Part shown: positions 31,317-40,069 of the stretch, piece after piece
Layout of the letters: each line of letters opens with the position of its first letter
Numbering within the stretch: position 1 is the stretch's first letter
Assembly: GCF_030687715.1 (NCBI RefSeq)
Contig: NZ_CP117445.1
Coordinates: 313,501-377,500, forward strand
DNA length: 64,000 nt
Origin: Pseudomonas sp. FP2196
Lineage (GTDB): Bacteria > Pseudomonadota > Gammaproteobacteria > Pseudomonadales > Pseudomonadaceae
Direction of reading: 5' to 3'
Program-made: the position numbers and the translations under genes
Notes under the pieces: generated by a model
Seen by the model: the letters and a program-made list of their open reading frames with translations, nothing else
What the model was told of the DNA's origin: nothing
Databases searched by the model: none

Positions 31317-33538
31317 CGCTTGAACAGCCCCTTCAGTGCGTTTTTCAGTTCCGGGCTGACCTTGTCGCCCAGTTTTTCGTCGATTTTTTCGCTTAACTTG
31401 TCGCCGGCGAGTTTGCTTGCGACCTGGCCAAGGCGTTCGTTGTCCACGCGGCAGGCTTTTGCGCCCAGCTCCAGCGGGCCGCGGCAGCGCAGCGGCCACT
31501 CGACACCGACGAATTTATCGCCGACCTGGCAGGCCGGGTCCGGCATGGCGCTGGTGTCGCCTTCGACGACGATGCCAACGCGGTAATCCATGCCCAGCAC
31601 GCGCAAATCGATATCACCGTCACCGTTGACGGTCATGCCCGGGATTCGCACTTTCAGATCAGGGTTGCTGGCGATGCCGTTGCGGAACGTCAGGTTGCCC
31701 TTGAGCTCCTGGAACGGCGTGTCCTTGCCGCGTGGTTCGCCGCTGAGGGTTTTGCGATTGAGCGTGGCGATGCCTTTGCACAGTTGCTGTTCAAGGTTGG
31801 CGTTGAGCAACACGCCGTTGTTGATCACGAAGCTGGCGTTGCCGTTGAGAGAGTCGATCAGCGCCTGTTGGCTGTTGCCGCTGCCGGTGACGTTGCTGGT
31901 GAGGTTCACCAGGCCTTTGACCGGTGGGTTCTTGCCCTGGCTTTCGAGGATTTTTTCCACCGGCACGCGGTTGATCCGGGTTTGCAGGTTCAGTACCGGC
32001 GCAGTCGGGCGCACGTCGAGGGTGCCTTTGGCGTCGAAGTCGCCGTTGTACAACTCACCACGCAGGTTCTCCAGGGTCAGCAGACCGCCCTGGCCGGTGG
32101 CCTTGAGCGCGGCGTTCTGGATTGGCAGCTTGTCGAGGGTCAGTTGGCCGAAGGTCAGGTCGGCGTCGACGTCGAGTTTGGCCAGACGCTCAACCGGCAG
32201 CAGGCGCTCGGTGCTCCAGGCGCTTTTGCTCGGTTTGTCCGGCAGCGGCGTGGAACCTGCGCCTGCCATGGCATCGGCTTCGGTACTGGCGACTTCGGCC
32301 TGACGCACTTGTGTGGCGCTGGTGGCTTTTTCTGATTTCGGCGGCAGGTAGCGGTCGACGTTGAAGGTGTCGGCCTTGAGGATCGCCCGCAGCGATTGCT
32401 TGGCGAAGTCTTCGACGGCGATGCGGCCGCTGAAGCTGCTGTCGTCGAGTTTCAGGTTGATGTTGTCGAAAGCGACGCTGGTCGGCGTCGCCGCAACGCG
32501 ACTGACCAGTTCGACCTTGCTCAGGCTGCCCTCGGCCATGGAAGGCAGTTTCTGACCGATGCTGTCGACGAATTTCGCCAGATCGAACTGGGCGATCGAG
32601 ATGCCGCCAGTGATCTGGGGCGTCTTGTCGAGATCGTTAGCCTTCAGTTCACCCAAGGCGCGCAACTGGTTGGCGGAGATCTTGATGCCAGTCCATTCGG
32701 CGACGTTTGCCGCTTTGTCCAGCAATAGCTGACCCTGAGCGGAGAAGGTCATGGTTTTGCCTTGCAGCGGATCACCGGCCAGTTCGCCGGAGAGCTTCAT
32801 GTCTTCGAGCTTGTAGCGTTGCAGGGCGCGCTCGAAGCGCAGTTCACCGTTGAGTTCGGTACGCACCCGCAGCACAGGCTGATTGGTGCCGAGGAAAGCG
32901 GTCGCCTTGATCGGAATGTTGGTCGAATCGTGCACCGGGCCGGTGCTCAACTGGATGCTCTCGGCGCTGAACTGCTTGCCGGTGAGTTCGTCGTTGTACT
33001 CAACGCGGGCGTTGTTGACGGTCAGGCTGTCGATGTCGAGGCGGATCGGTTGCGCCGGTTTCTCCACGGCGACCGGGGCGTCGCTGGCGGGTTGGCCAGG
33101 AGCAGTGGCAGGCGGCGTTGCACCAGGCGCGACCGGCACCTTGCCGATGTCTTCCCAGTTGCCATGGCCGTTCTTGTCGCGGTTCAGGCGCAGGTTGAGG
33201 CCTTCGACACGCACATCGCTCATCTGCACTTCGCGGCGCAGCAGCGGCAGCACACGCACGGACAGGCCGAGCATCTGCAAATCGGCAAAAGGTTCGGCAG
33301 GCTTGGCCAGCGTGGCGACGCTGGCTTCGTGCAATTCCAGGCCGAGCCACGGGAACAGGCTCCAGCCGATATCGCCATTGAGCGTCAGCTCGATGTGGGC
33401 CTTGTCGCGGGCTATCTGGCGGATCTCGTCTTTGTAATCGTTGGGATCGAAGAGGTGGGTCAGGGCAAAGCCTGCCGCCACGATGATCAGCAACAGCCCG
33501 AGAAGTACCAGACCCAGGATTTTGCCGAACGCTTTCAT
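31313..33538 (-). CDS. asmA: AsmA-family outer-membrane assembly/lipid transport protein
   Basis: A 741-residue protein with one N-terminal transmembrane helix (LGLVLLGLLLIIVAAGFALT). A long periplasmic beta-rich region has AsmA motifs: DIGWSLFPWLGLELHEASVA near the N-terminus and LNGNASFVINNGVLLNANLE with LKGNLTFRNGIASNPDLKVR near the C-terminus. AsmA-like proteins span the envelope as lipid bridges. The gene heads the mutY-yggX operon. Confidence 0.9.
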   Translation of the reverse strand: MKAFGKILGLVLLGLLLIIVAAGFALTHLFDPNDYKDEIRQIARDKAHIELTLNGDIGWSLFPWLGLELHEASVATLAKPAEPFADLQMLGLSVRVLPLLRREVQMSDVRVEGLNLRLNRDKNGHGNWEDIGKVPVAPGATPPATAPGQPASDAPVAVEKPAQPIRLDIDSLTVNNARVEYNDELTGKQFSAESIQLSTGPVHDSTNIPIKATAFLGTNQPVLRVRTELNGELRFERALQRYKLEDMKLSGELAGDPLQGKTMTFSAQGQLLLDKAANVAEWTGIKISANQLRALGELKANDLDKTPQITGGISIAQFDLAKFVDSIGQKLPSMAEGSLSKVELVSRVAATPTSVAFDNINLKLDDSSFSGRIAVEDFAKQSLRAILKADTFNVDRYLPPKSEKATSATQVRQAEVASTEADAMAGAGSTPLPDKPSKSAWSTERLLPVERLAKLDVDADLTFGQLTLDKLPIQNAALKATGQGGLLTLENLRGELYNGDFDAKGTLDVRPTAPVLNLQTRINRVPVEKILESQGKNPPVKGLVNLTSNVTGSGNSQQALIDSLNGNASFVINNGVLLNANLEQQLCKGIATLNRKTLSGEPRGKDTPFQELKGNLTFRNGIASNPDLKVRIPGMTVNGDGDIDLRVLGMDYRVGIVVEGDTSAMPDPACQVGDKFVGVEWPLRCRGPLELGAKACRVDNERLGQVASKLAGDKLSEKIDEKLGDKVSPELKNALKGLFKR

Positions 33539-33616
33539 GGGCGAGTCCTTGTAGTTAGTCGAATTCGTAATTTAGCCGGGGAGTATAGCGCTGCAACGGC
33601 CCGGTTCGGTGTGACG

Positions 33617-34020
33617 TCATGTTGCCGGTGCCGCCAGCGGTGCCTGCAACTTTGCCGCGATTGCCTGAGCCTCAAGATGCCCGGCAGGCGCCAAACGGTG
33701 CAGTTCTGCCCCCGCTTGCGACGCCATTTTCGGCGCTTGGTTCACCAATCGCTCTGCGATCCCACGGTGTTGGGTAACTCTTCGCACGCATAAATGGGAC
33801 AAATACCAAGCGCTGTCGTGCCTTTGCAGATGACAGGCACTGAACAAGCGGTCGTTGAAGCTTCGGCGATCAGTGAGCCGTCGGCCAGAGCGCTTTCGAT
33901 CAGGTCGTTCTCCCCGGGAAACGGCGTAAACAGCCATTCGGGCGCGTCGCGATAGATCGTCTGCAAATCCTGCTGACCCGGATATTTAGCGTCCTTAAGC
34001 GCTTGGTCAATGATCGGCAT
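33617..34020 (-). pseudogene. panZ: PanZ-like acetyl-CoA sensor (GNAT fold), frameshifted
   Basis: The first frame reads MPIIDQALKDAKYPGQQDLQ...WLFTPFPGENDLIESALADG then SLIAEA. The next frame continues FNDRLFSACHLQRHDSAWYL, SHLCVRRVTQHRGIAERLVN and ends LEAQAIAAKLQAPLAAPAT. Together these match a full PanZ/PanM protein of about 134 residues with the GNAT acyl-CoA loop RRVTQHRGIAERL. A single-base deletion at the junction (GCCGAAGCTTCAACG, one base short before TTC) breaks the frame. PanZ regulates pantothenate synthesis. It may be a true pseudogene or a sequencing error. Confidence 0.8.
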
Positions 34021-34242
34021 GGCGTTTTCCAGAGGGGTACGAGATCAGGTGACATAAAAAAGGTGATATCAGTTTGGTTTTTCTGTCACCTGCAAATGGT
34101 AACCTTCGCCGGTTCGTCCGTCCTTCTGCGACTTAACGTCGCGCCTTCAAGGAGCTTCACCCAAAAAAAGGTCATGCCTGCGTGCATAAGGCCGAGGGTG
34201 AACAGTGGCTGGCGAACCATTCTAATAATTGGGGGATACACA

Positions 34243-35907
34243 ATGAGCACGAGCATCACGGCGGACGGCCTTCGCGCTGACCAGCCTGCGTTCCTGTCCA
34301 AGGAACGCATCATCGCCAAGCCCGGTTTCAACCGCTGGCTGGTTCCACCGGCCGCTCTGGCCATCCACCTGTGCATCGGCATGGCCTACGGCTTTTCGGT
34401 GTTCTGGTTGCCACTGTCCAAGGCGCTGGGCGTCACTAAACCGGTAGCCTGCGCGCCGGACATGAGCTTCATCGCACAAGTCTTCTCTTCGCAATGCGAC
34501 TGGCCGATCTCGATGCTCGGCTGGATCTACACCCTGTTCTTCATCTTTCTCGGCTGCTCGGCCGCGATCTGGGGTGGCTGGCTTGAACACGCAGGGCCGC
34601 GCAAGGCTGGTGTTGTATCGGCGTTGTGCTGGTGTGGCGGTCTGCTGATTTCGGCGCTGGGTATTTATACCCACCAGATCTGGCTGATGTGGATCGGTTC
34701 TGGCGTGATCGGCGGTATCGGTCTGGGCCTGGGCTACATCTCGCCGGTGTCGACCCTGATCAAGTGGTTCCCGGACAAGCGCGGCATGGCGACCGGCATG
34801 GCGATCATGGGCTTCGGTGGTGGCGCGATGGTCGGTGCGCCGTTGGCGACGGCGCTGATGAGCCACTTCGCCTCGCCTGAAGGTGTTGGTGTGTGGCAAA
34901 GCTTCGTGGCCATGGCTGCAATCTACTTTGTGTTCATGATCGGTGGCGCCCTGGCCTACCGCGTGCCGCCAACCGGCTGGAAGCCTGAAGGCTGGACTGC
35001 ACCGGCGAAGAAAGCGTCGAACTCGATGATCACTCATCGTCATGTGCACGTGAATGTGGCTTGGAAAACTCCGCAATTCCGTCTGGTGTGGCTGGTGCTG
35101 TGTCTGAACGTATCGGCGGGTATCGGCATCCTCGGCATGGCTTCGCCACTGTTGCAGGAAGTGTTCGGTGGCAAGTTGCTCGGTGTTGATGTGCCGTTCG
35201 GTCAATTGGATGCCGGGCAGCTGGCTTCGATTGCCGCGATTGCTGCCGGTTTCACGGGTTTGCTGAGCCTGTTCAACATCGGTGGCCGGTTCTTCTGGGC
35301 ATCGTTCTCGGACTACCTGGGCCGTAAAAACACTTACTTCGTGTTCTTTGCACTGGGTTTTGCCCTGTACGCGTTGATCCCGAACCTCGGCCACTTGGGC
35401 AACGTTGCGCTGTTCGTGGCGGCGTTCTGCATCATTCTGTCGATGTACGGCGGTGGTTTTGCGACTGTTCCGGCATATCTGGCTGACTTGTTCGGCACGC
35501 AGATGGTCGGTGCGATTCATGGTCGCCTGTTGACTGCCTGGGCTGCGGCTGGCGTGCTCGGCCCGGTGCTGGTGAACTACCTGCGTGAGTATCAACTGAG
35601 CATCGGCGTTGAACGCGCCGCCGCTTACGACATCACCCTCTACATCCTGGCAGGCCTGTTGGTGTTGGGCTTCCTGTGCAACCTGCTGGTGCGCCCGGTG
35701 GCCGACAAGTACTTCATGACCGACGCCGAACTGGCTGCCGAACAGGCACTGGGTCATGACAAAGGTGCTGATGCGTCTACTGTTCTGGAATGGAAAGCCG
35801 CGCCGGGCACCAAGCCATTGGCGATCGCTGCGTGGCTGGTGGTGGGTATTCCGTTGGCGTGGGGTGTGTGGGTGACTCTGCAGAAAACGGCGGTATTGTT
35901 TCACTAA
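34243..35907 (+). CDS. OFA-family MFS transporter (oxalate/formate antiporter-like)
   Basis: A 554-residue integral membrane protein with about 12 hydrophobic helices. After the start (MSTSITADGLRADQPAFLSK; GGGGGA site) come NRWLVPPAALAIHLCIGMAY and GFSVFWLPLSKALG, the OFA signature. Then come GLGLGYISPVSTLIKWFPDK and RGMATGMAIMGFGGGAMVGA, and a C-terminal GRFFWASFSDYLGRKNTYFV. It is longer than usual because of an insert after TM1 (residues ~60-85) and a C-terminal tail. The substrate is probably a small carboxylate; oxalate is not proven. Confidence 0.85.
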   Translation: MSTSITADGLRADQPAFLSKERIIAKPGFNRWLVPPAALAIHLCIGMAYGFSVFWLPLSKALGVTKPVACAPDMSFIAQVFSSQCDWPISMLGWIYTLFFIFLGCSAAIWGGWLEHAGPRKAGVVSALCWCGGLLISALGIYTHQIWLMWIGSGVIGGIGLGLGYISPVSTLIKWFPDKRGMATGMAIMGFGGGAMVGAPLATALMSHFASPEGVGVWQSFVAMAAIYFVFMIGGALAYRVPPTGWKPEGWTAPAKKASNSMITHRHVHVNVAWKTPQFRLVWLVLCLNVSAGIGILGMASPLLQEVFGGKLLGVDVPFGQLDAGQLASIAAIAAGFTGLLSLFNIGGRFFWASFSDYLGRKNTYFVFFALGFALYALIPNLGHLGNVALFVAAFCIILSMYGGGFATVPAYLADLFGTQMVGAIHGRLLTAWAAAGVLGPVLVNYLREYQLSIGVERAAAYDITLYILAGLLVLGFLCNLLVRPVADKYFMTDAELAAEQALGHDKGADASTVLEWKAAPGTKPLAIAAWLVVGIPLAWGVWVTLQKTAVLFH

Positions 35908-35930
35908 GTAAACGCTAAAACGCAGTACCC

Positions 35931-36021
35931 CTGTAGGAGTGAGTCTGCTCGCGATAGCGGTCTGACAGTCACAGAAATGTTGCCTGTCAGGCCCTCATCG
36001 CGAGCAGGCTCACTCCTACAG
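35931..36021. repeat. REPIN, class CTCGCGAGCAGGCTCACTCC
   Basis: An imperfect palindrome: TGTAGGAGTGAGTCTGCTCG at the left pairs with CGAGCAGGCTCACTCCTACA at the right, with about 50 bp between. The same class occurs at 49605-49696. It lies between the MFS gene and the hisB promoter. Confidence 0.9.
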
Positions 36022-36132
36022 TTGTTTCCGGGTGTCCAAAATGAGTTGTATGGACATGTCTACCCGCGACAGCCGGGCGTTCTATCCGTCTGCCATATCA
36101 CCTCGCGTGTTTCTGTTTCGGCCTCGCGCCCC

Positions 36133-36138
36133 TATAAT
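36133..36138 (+). promoter_or_regulatory. Probable -10 element of the his operon
   Basis: A perfect TATAAT, 38 bp before the hisB start, with TTTCTG at 36110-36115 as a weak -35 (17-bp spacer). Confidence 0.45.
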
Positions 36139-36176
36139 GGCTGCCTTTTTCGCCCAATGATTTTGCGGAGCTGGTG

Positions 36177-36770
36177 ATGGCCGAACGTAAGGCGTCTGTC
36201 GAGCGCGACACTCTGGAAACCCAGATCAAAGCCTCGATCAACCTTGATGGCACCGGAAAGGCCCGATTCGATATCGGTGTTCCTTTTCTTGAGCACATGC
36301 TGGATCAGATCGCCCGTCACGGGTTGATCGACCTGGATATTGAATGCAAGGGCGATCTGCATATCGACGACCACCATACGGTGGAAGACGTCGGTATCAC
36401 TCTCGGCCAGGCCTTCGCCAAAGCCATCGGCGACAAGAAAGGCATCCGTCGTTACGGCCACGCCTACGTGCCGCTCGATGAAGCGCTGTCGCGCGTGGTG
36501 ATCGATTTCTCCGGTCGTCCAGGCCTGCAGATGCACGTGCCTTACACCCGTGCCACCGTGGGCGGCTTCGACGTTGACCTGTTCCAGGAATTCTTCCAGG
36601 GCTTCGTCAACCATGCACTTGTCAGTATTCACATCGACAACCTGCGCGGTACCAACACTCACCACCAGATCGAAACCGTGTTCAAGGCTTTCGGCCGCGC
36701 GCTGCGCATGGCTGTAGAGCTGGATGAGCGCATGGCCGGGCAGATGCCGTCGACCAAAGGCGTTCTGTAA
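36177..36770 (+). CDS. hisB: Imidazoleglycerol-phosphate dehydratase
   Basis: A 197-residue enzyme catalysing the sixth step of histidine synthesis. It has [20 protein letters not shown], the metal-binding [16 protein letters not shown], and [20 protein letters not shown] near the C-terminus. The ATG at 36177 has GGAG nine bases upstream; a GTG three bases before is possible. Its stop overlaps the hisH start (TAATG). Confidence 0.97.
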   Translation: MAERKASVERDTLETQIKASINLDGTGKARFDIGVPFLEHMLDQIARHGLIDLDIECKGDLHIDDHHTVEDVGITLGQAFAKAIGDKKGIRRYGHAYVPLDEALSRVVIDFSGRPGLQMHVPYTRATVGGFDVDLFQEFFQGFVNHALVSIHIDNLRGTNTHHQIETVFKAFGRALRMAVELDERMAGQMPSTKGVL

Positions 36771-37408
36771 TGCAGACGGTTGCAGTTATCGATTACGGCA
36801 TGGGCAACCTGCACTCGGTGGCCAAGGCCCTCGAGCACGTCGGCGCCGGTAAAGTGTTGATCACCAGCGATGCGGCCGTGATCCGCGAAGCCGACCGCGT
36901 GGTGTTTCCGGGCGTCGGCGCGATTCGCGATTGCATGGCGGAGATTCGTCGCCTCGGTTTCGACTCGCTGGTACGTGAAGTCAGCCAGGACCGGCCGTTC
37001 CTCGGTATCTGTGTCGGCATGCAAGCCTTGCTCGACACCAGCGAAGAGAACGACGGCGTCGATTGCATCGGCCTGTTCCCGGGCGCGGTGAAGTTCTTCG
37101 GCAAAGACCTGCACGAAGACGGCGAACACCTGAAAGTCCCGCACATGGGCTGGAACGAAGTGAAGCAATCGGTGAGTCACGCGCTGTGGCATGACATTCC
37201 GGACATGGCGCGTTTCTACTTTGTGCACAGCTATTACATCGCCGCCGCCAATGCGCGGCAGGTGGTGGGCAGCGGTCATTACGGCGTCGATTTCGCCGCA
37301 GCACTGGCCGAAGGCTCGCGCTTTGCCGTGCAGTTCCACCCGGAGAAGAGCCATACCCATGGCCTGCAATTGCTGCAGAACTTCGCCGCGTGGGACGGTC
37401 GCTGGTAA
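36770..37408 (+). CDS. hisH: Imidazole glycerol phosphate synthase, glutamine amidotransferase subunit
   Basis: A 212-residue class-I amidotransferase. The catalytic cysteine is in [13 protein letters not shown] and His/Glu in [14 protein letters not shown]. It supplies ammonia from glutamine to HisF. It is tightly packed between hisB and the DUF2164 gene (TAAATG). Confidence 0.97.
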   Translation: MQTVAVIDYGMGNLHSVAKALEHVGAGKVLITSDAAVIREADRVVFPGVGAIRDCMAEIRRLGFDSLVREVSQDRPFLGICVGMQALLDTSEENDGVDCIGLFPGAVKFFGKDLHEDGEHLKVPHMGWNEVKQSVSHALWHDIPDMARFYFVHSYYIAAANARQVVGSGHYGVDFAAALAEGSRFAVQFHPEKSHTHGLQLLQNFAAWDGRW

Positions 37409-37669
37409 ATGGCCGCCAAGAAGTCCAAGCCGCCGATCCTGACCCTCACTCCCGAGCAGGAGAGTGAGGCCAATCACAAGATCAAACGCTTCATGGAAGA
37501 TCGTTTCGAACTCGACCTCGGGTCATTCGAAGCGGCCGAGATTCTTGAGTTGTTTACCCGCGAAATTGCTCCGCACTATTACAACAGGGCGATTTTCGAT
37601 GTGCAGACCCACCTCAAGGAGCGGTTTGACAGCATCGAAAGTGACCTGTGGGCGCTCGAGAAAAACTGA
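37409..37669 (+). CDS. DUF2164 family protein
   Basis: An 86-residue protein with a basic start (MAAKKSKPPILTLTPEQESE), then MEDRFELDLGSFEAAEILEL and YYNRAIFDVQTHLKERFDSI, the DUF2164 pattern. It begins directly after the hisH stop and is inserted between hisH and hisA in Pseudomonas. Its role in histidine synthesis or elsewhere is unknown. Confidence 0.85.
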   Translation: MAAKKSKPPILTLTPEQESEANHKIKRFMEDRFELDLGSFEAAEILELFTREIAPHYYNRAIFDVQTHLKERFDSIESDLWALEKN

Positions 37670-37711
37670 TTTCCGAGCCAAGCTGAACATTCAAATTTGA
37701 AGGTTTGCCAG

Positions 37712-38449
37712 ATGCTGATTATTCCCGCTATCGATCTTAAAGACGGTGCCTGCGTACGTCTGCGCCAGGGCCGCATGGAAGATTCCACAGTGTTCTCCGA
37801 TGACCCGGTGAGCATGGCTGCCAAGTGGGTGGAGGGCGGTTGCCGTCGCCTGCATCTGGTCGATCTGAATGGCGCATTCGAAGGCCAGCCGGTCAACGGC
37901 GAAGTGGTCACCGCCATCGCCAAGCGTTACCCGACCCTGCCGATCCAGATTGGCGGCGGCATTCGCTCGCTGGAAACCATCGAGCACTACGTCAAGGCTG
38001 GCGTGAGCTACGTGATCATCGGCACCAAAGCCGTTAAAGATCCGGCGTTCGTGGCTGAAGCCTGCCGTGCGTTCCCGGGCAAAATCATTGTCGGTCTGGA
38101 TGCCAAAGACGGTTTTGTCGCTACTGATGGCTGGGCTGAAATCAGCACCGTGCAGGTAATTGATCTGGCCAAGCAGTTCGAAGCCGACGGCGTGTCCTCG
38201 ATCGTTTATACCGACATCGCCAAAGACGGCATGATGCAAGGCTGCAACGTGCCGTTCACCGCCGCGCTGGCTGCGGCCACGAAGATCCCGGTAATCGCTT
38301 CCGGCGGTATTCACAACCTCGGTGACATCAAGTCGCTGCTCGACGCCAAGGCGCCGGGCATCATCGGCGCAATCACCGGCCGGGCGATCTACGAAGGCAC
38401 CCTCGATGTCGCCGAAGCGCAAGCTTTCTGCGATTCGTACCAAGGCTGA
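37712..38449 (+). CDS. hisA: Phosphoribosylformimino-5-aminoimidazole carboxamide ribotide isomerase
   Basis: A 245-residue (beta/alpha)8-barrel starting [20 protein letters not shown] with GAAGG ten bases upstream. It has the phosphate-binding [14 protein letters not shown] and [14 protein letters not shown] loops. It isomerises ProFAR to PRFAR for HisF. An in-frame TTG at 37697 is not needed. Confidence 0.97.
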   Translation: MLIIPAIDLKDGACVRLRQGRMEDSTVFSDDPVSMAAKWVEGGCRRLHLVDLNGAFEGQPVNGEVVTAIAKRYPTLPIQIGGGIRSLETIEHYVKAGVSYVIIGTKAVKDPAFVAEACRAFPGKIIVGLDAKDGFVATDGWAEISTVQVIDLAKQFEADGVSSIVYTDIAKDGMMQGCNVPFTAALAAATKIPVIASGGIHNLGDIKSLLDAKAPGIIGAITGRAIYEGTLDVAEAQAFCDSYQG

Positions 38450-38458
38450 GGACTGACC

Positions 38459-39229
38459 ATGGCGCTGGCCAAACGCATCATCCCTTGCCTGGACGTGGAC
38501 AACGGCCGGGTCGTCAAAGGTGTGAAGTTCGAGAACATCCGCGATGCCGGCGACCCGGTGGAAATTGCCCGTCGCTATGACGAGCAGGGTGCCGACGAGA
38601 TTACCTTTCTCGATATCACCGCCAGCGTCGATGGCCGCGATACCACGCTGCATACCGTCGAGCGTATGGCCAGCCAGGTGTTCATCCCGCTGACCGTCGG
38701 CGGTGGCGTGCGCACCGTGCAGGACATCCGCAATCTGCTCAATGCCGGTGCCGACAAGGTCTCGATCAACACCGCTGCGGTCTTCAATCCGGAGTTTGTA
38801 GGCGAAGCGGCGCAGCATTTCGGCTCGCAATGCATCGTCGTCGCCATCGACGCCAAGAAGGTTTCCGGTCCTGGCGAACCCCCGCGCTGGGAAATCTTCA
38901 CTCATGGCGGGCGCAAGCCGACCGGCCTCGACGCGGTCGAGTGGGCGAAGAAGATGGAAGGCCTCGGCGCCGGTGAGATCCTGCTGACCAGCATGGACCA
39001 GGACGGCATGAAAAACGGTTTCGATCTCGGCGTGACCCGTGCCATCAGCGATGCGCTGGGCATTCCGGTGATTGCTTCCGGCGGCGTCGGGAATCTGCAA
39101 CATCTGGCCGACGGTATCCTCGAAGGCCACGCCAGCGCAGTGTTGGCGGCGAGTATTTTCCACTTCGGCGAATACACCGTGCAGGAAGCCAAGGCATATA
39201 TGGCCCATCGCGGAATTGTAATGCGCTAG
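38459..39229 (+). CDS. hisF: Imidazole glycerol phosphate synthase cyclase subunit
   Basis: A 256-residue (beta/alpha)8-barrel with the start [20 protein letters not shown], catalytic aspartates in IPCLDVDNG and [16 protein letters not shown], and phosphate loops [14 protein letters not shown] and [14 protein letters not shown]. It forms IGP from PRFAR and HisH-derived ammonia. It starts 9 bp after hisA. Confidence 0.97.
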   Translation: MALAKRIIPCLDVDNGRVVKGVKFENIRDAGDPVEIARRYDEQGADEITFLDITASVDGRDTTLHTVERMASQVFIPLTVGGGVRTVQDIRNLLNAGADKVSINTAAVFNPEFVGEAAQHFGSQCIVVAIDAKKVSGPGEPPRWEIFTHGGRKPTGLDAVEWAKKMEGLGAGEILLTSMDQDGMKNGFDLGVTRAISDALGIPVIASGGVGNLQHLADGILEGHASAVLAASIFHFGEYTVQEAKAYMAHRGIVMR

Positions 39230-39261
39230 CCAACCCCAAAAGCATACAGGCCAGTGGACAG

Positions 39262-39296
39262 CATGGCGTACCCAAGGCACTCTTGGGCACGCCATG
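39262..39296 (+). terminator. Hairpin after hisF
   Basis: A near-perfect 15-bp inverted repeat (CATGGCGT CCCAAG / CTTGGG ACGCCATG) with a 5-nt loop in the 84-bp gap to the next gene. No strong T-run follows, so termination efficiency is uncertain. Confidence 0.6.
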
Positions 39297-39313
39297 GATT
39301 TCGGTAGCCCGAC

Positions 39314-40069
39314 ATGATCAAACGCCTGCTTCTTGTTCTCGCCAGCGCCTCGATGTTGCTCATCAACACGGCCCGCGCCGAGGACAGCCCCGACACCGAT
39401 CTGGTGCTCCTCACCGAAAACTTCCCGCCGTACAACATGGCGAAGAACGGCAAGAACTTCGCCCAGGGCGAGAACATCAACGGTATTGCGACCGATATCG
39501 TGCGCGAGATGTTCCAGCGTGCCGGCCTCACCTACAGCCTGACGCTGCGCTTCCCATGGGAGCGGGTTTACAAGCTGGCGCTGGAAAATCCCGGTTACGG
39601 TGCGTTCGTGATGGCGCGTTTGCCGGATCGCGAAAAACTCTTCAAATGGGTCGGCCCGATCGGCCCCGACGACTGGATCCTGTTGGCCAGGGCCGACAGC
39701 AAGATCACCCTCGAAACCCTCAATGACGCGCGCAAGTACAAGGTTGGTGCCTATAAGGGCGATGCGATTGCCGAGACGCTGACCAAGCAAGGCTTGAAGC
39801 CGGTGGTGGTGCTGCGCGATCAAGACAATGCGAAGAAACTGGTCAGCGGGCAGATCGACCTGTGGGCAACGGGTGATCCTGCCGGCCGTTATCTGGCGCG
39901 GCAGGAGGGTGTGACCGGACTCAAGACCGTGTTGCGCTTCAACAGCGCGCAATTGTATCTGGCGCTGAACAAGGACGTTTCCGACGACGTCGTCGCCAAG
40001 CTGCAGGCGGCCCTCGATCAACTGCGCGAAGAAGGTGTAGTTGACGACATCATGGCGCGGTATCTATAG
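39314..40069 (+). CDS. Periplasmic amino-acid-binding protein-like (SBP_bac_3)
   Basis: A 251-residue protein with a signal peptide (MIKRLLLVLASASMLLINTA). It has a SBP_bac_3-like fold: TENFPPYNMAKNGKNFAQGE, INGIATDIVREMFQRAGLTY, WERVYKLALENPGYGAFVMA. There is no permease or ATPase beside it. Such solo binding proteins downstream of hisF are common in Pseudomonas. It may act with another transporter or as a sensor; the ligand is unknown. Its end overlaps the next, convergent gene by 20 bp. Confidence 0.8.
   Translation: MIKRLLLVLASASMLLINTARAEDSPDTDLVLLTENFPPYNMAKNGKNFAQGENINGIATDIVREMFQRAGLTYSLTLRFPWERVYKLALENPGYGAFVMARLPDREKLFKWVGPIGPDDWILLARADSKITLETLNDARKYKVGAYKGDAIAETLTKQGLKPVVVLRDQDNAKKLVSGQIDLWATGDPAGRYLARQEGVTGLKTVLRFNSAQLYLALNKDVSDDVVAKLQAALDQLREEGVVDDIMARYL

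Noticed and set aside
34222..35904. 560-codon ORF antisense to the MFS transporter
   Set aside because: A high-GC mirror frame rich in H, R and Q; the plus-strand gene has clear transporter motifs.
37691..40021. 776-codon ORF antisense to hisA/hisF and the binding protein
   Set aside because: Covers three well-supported genes on the other strand; composition is typical of a GC-driven shadow.
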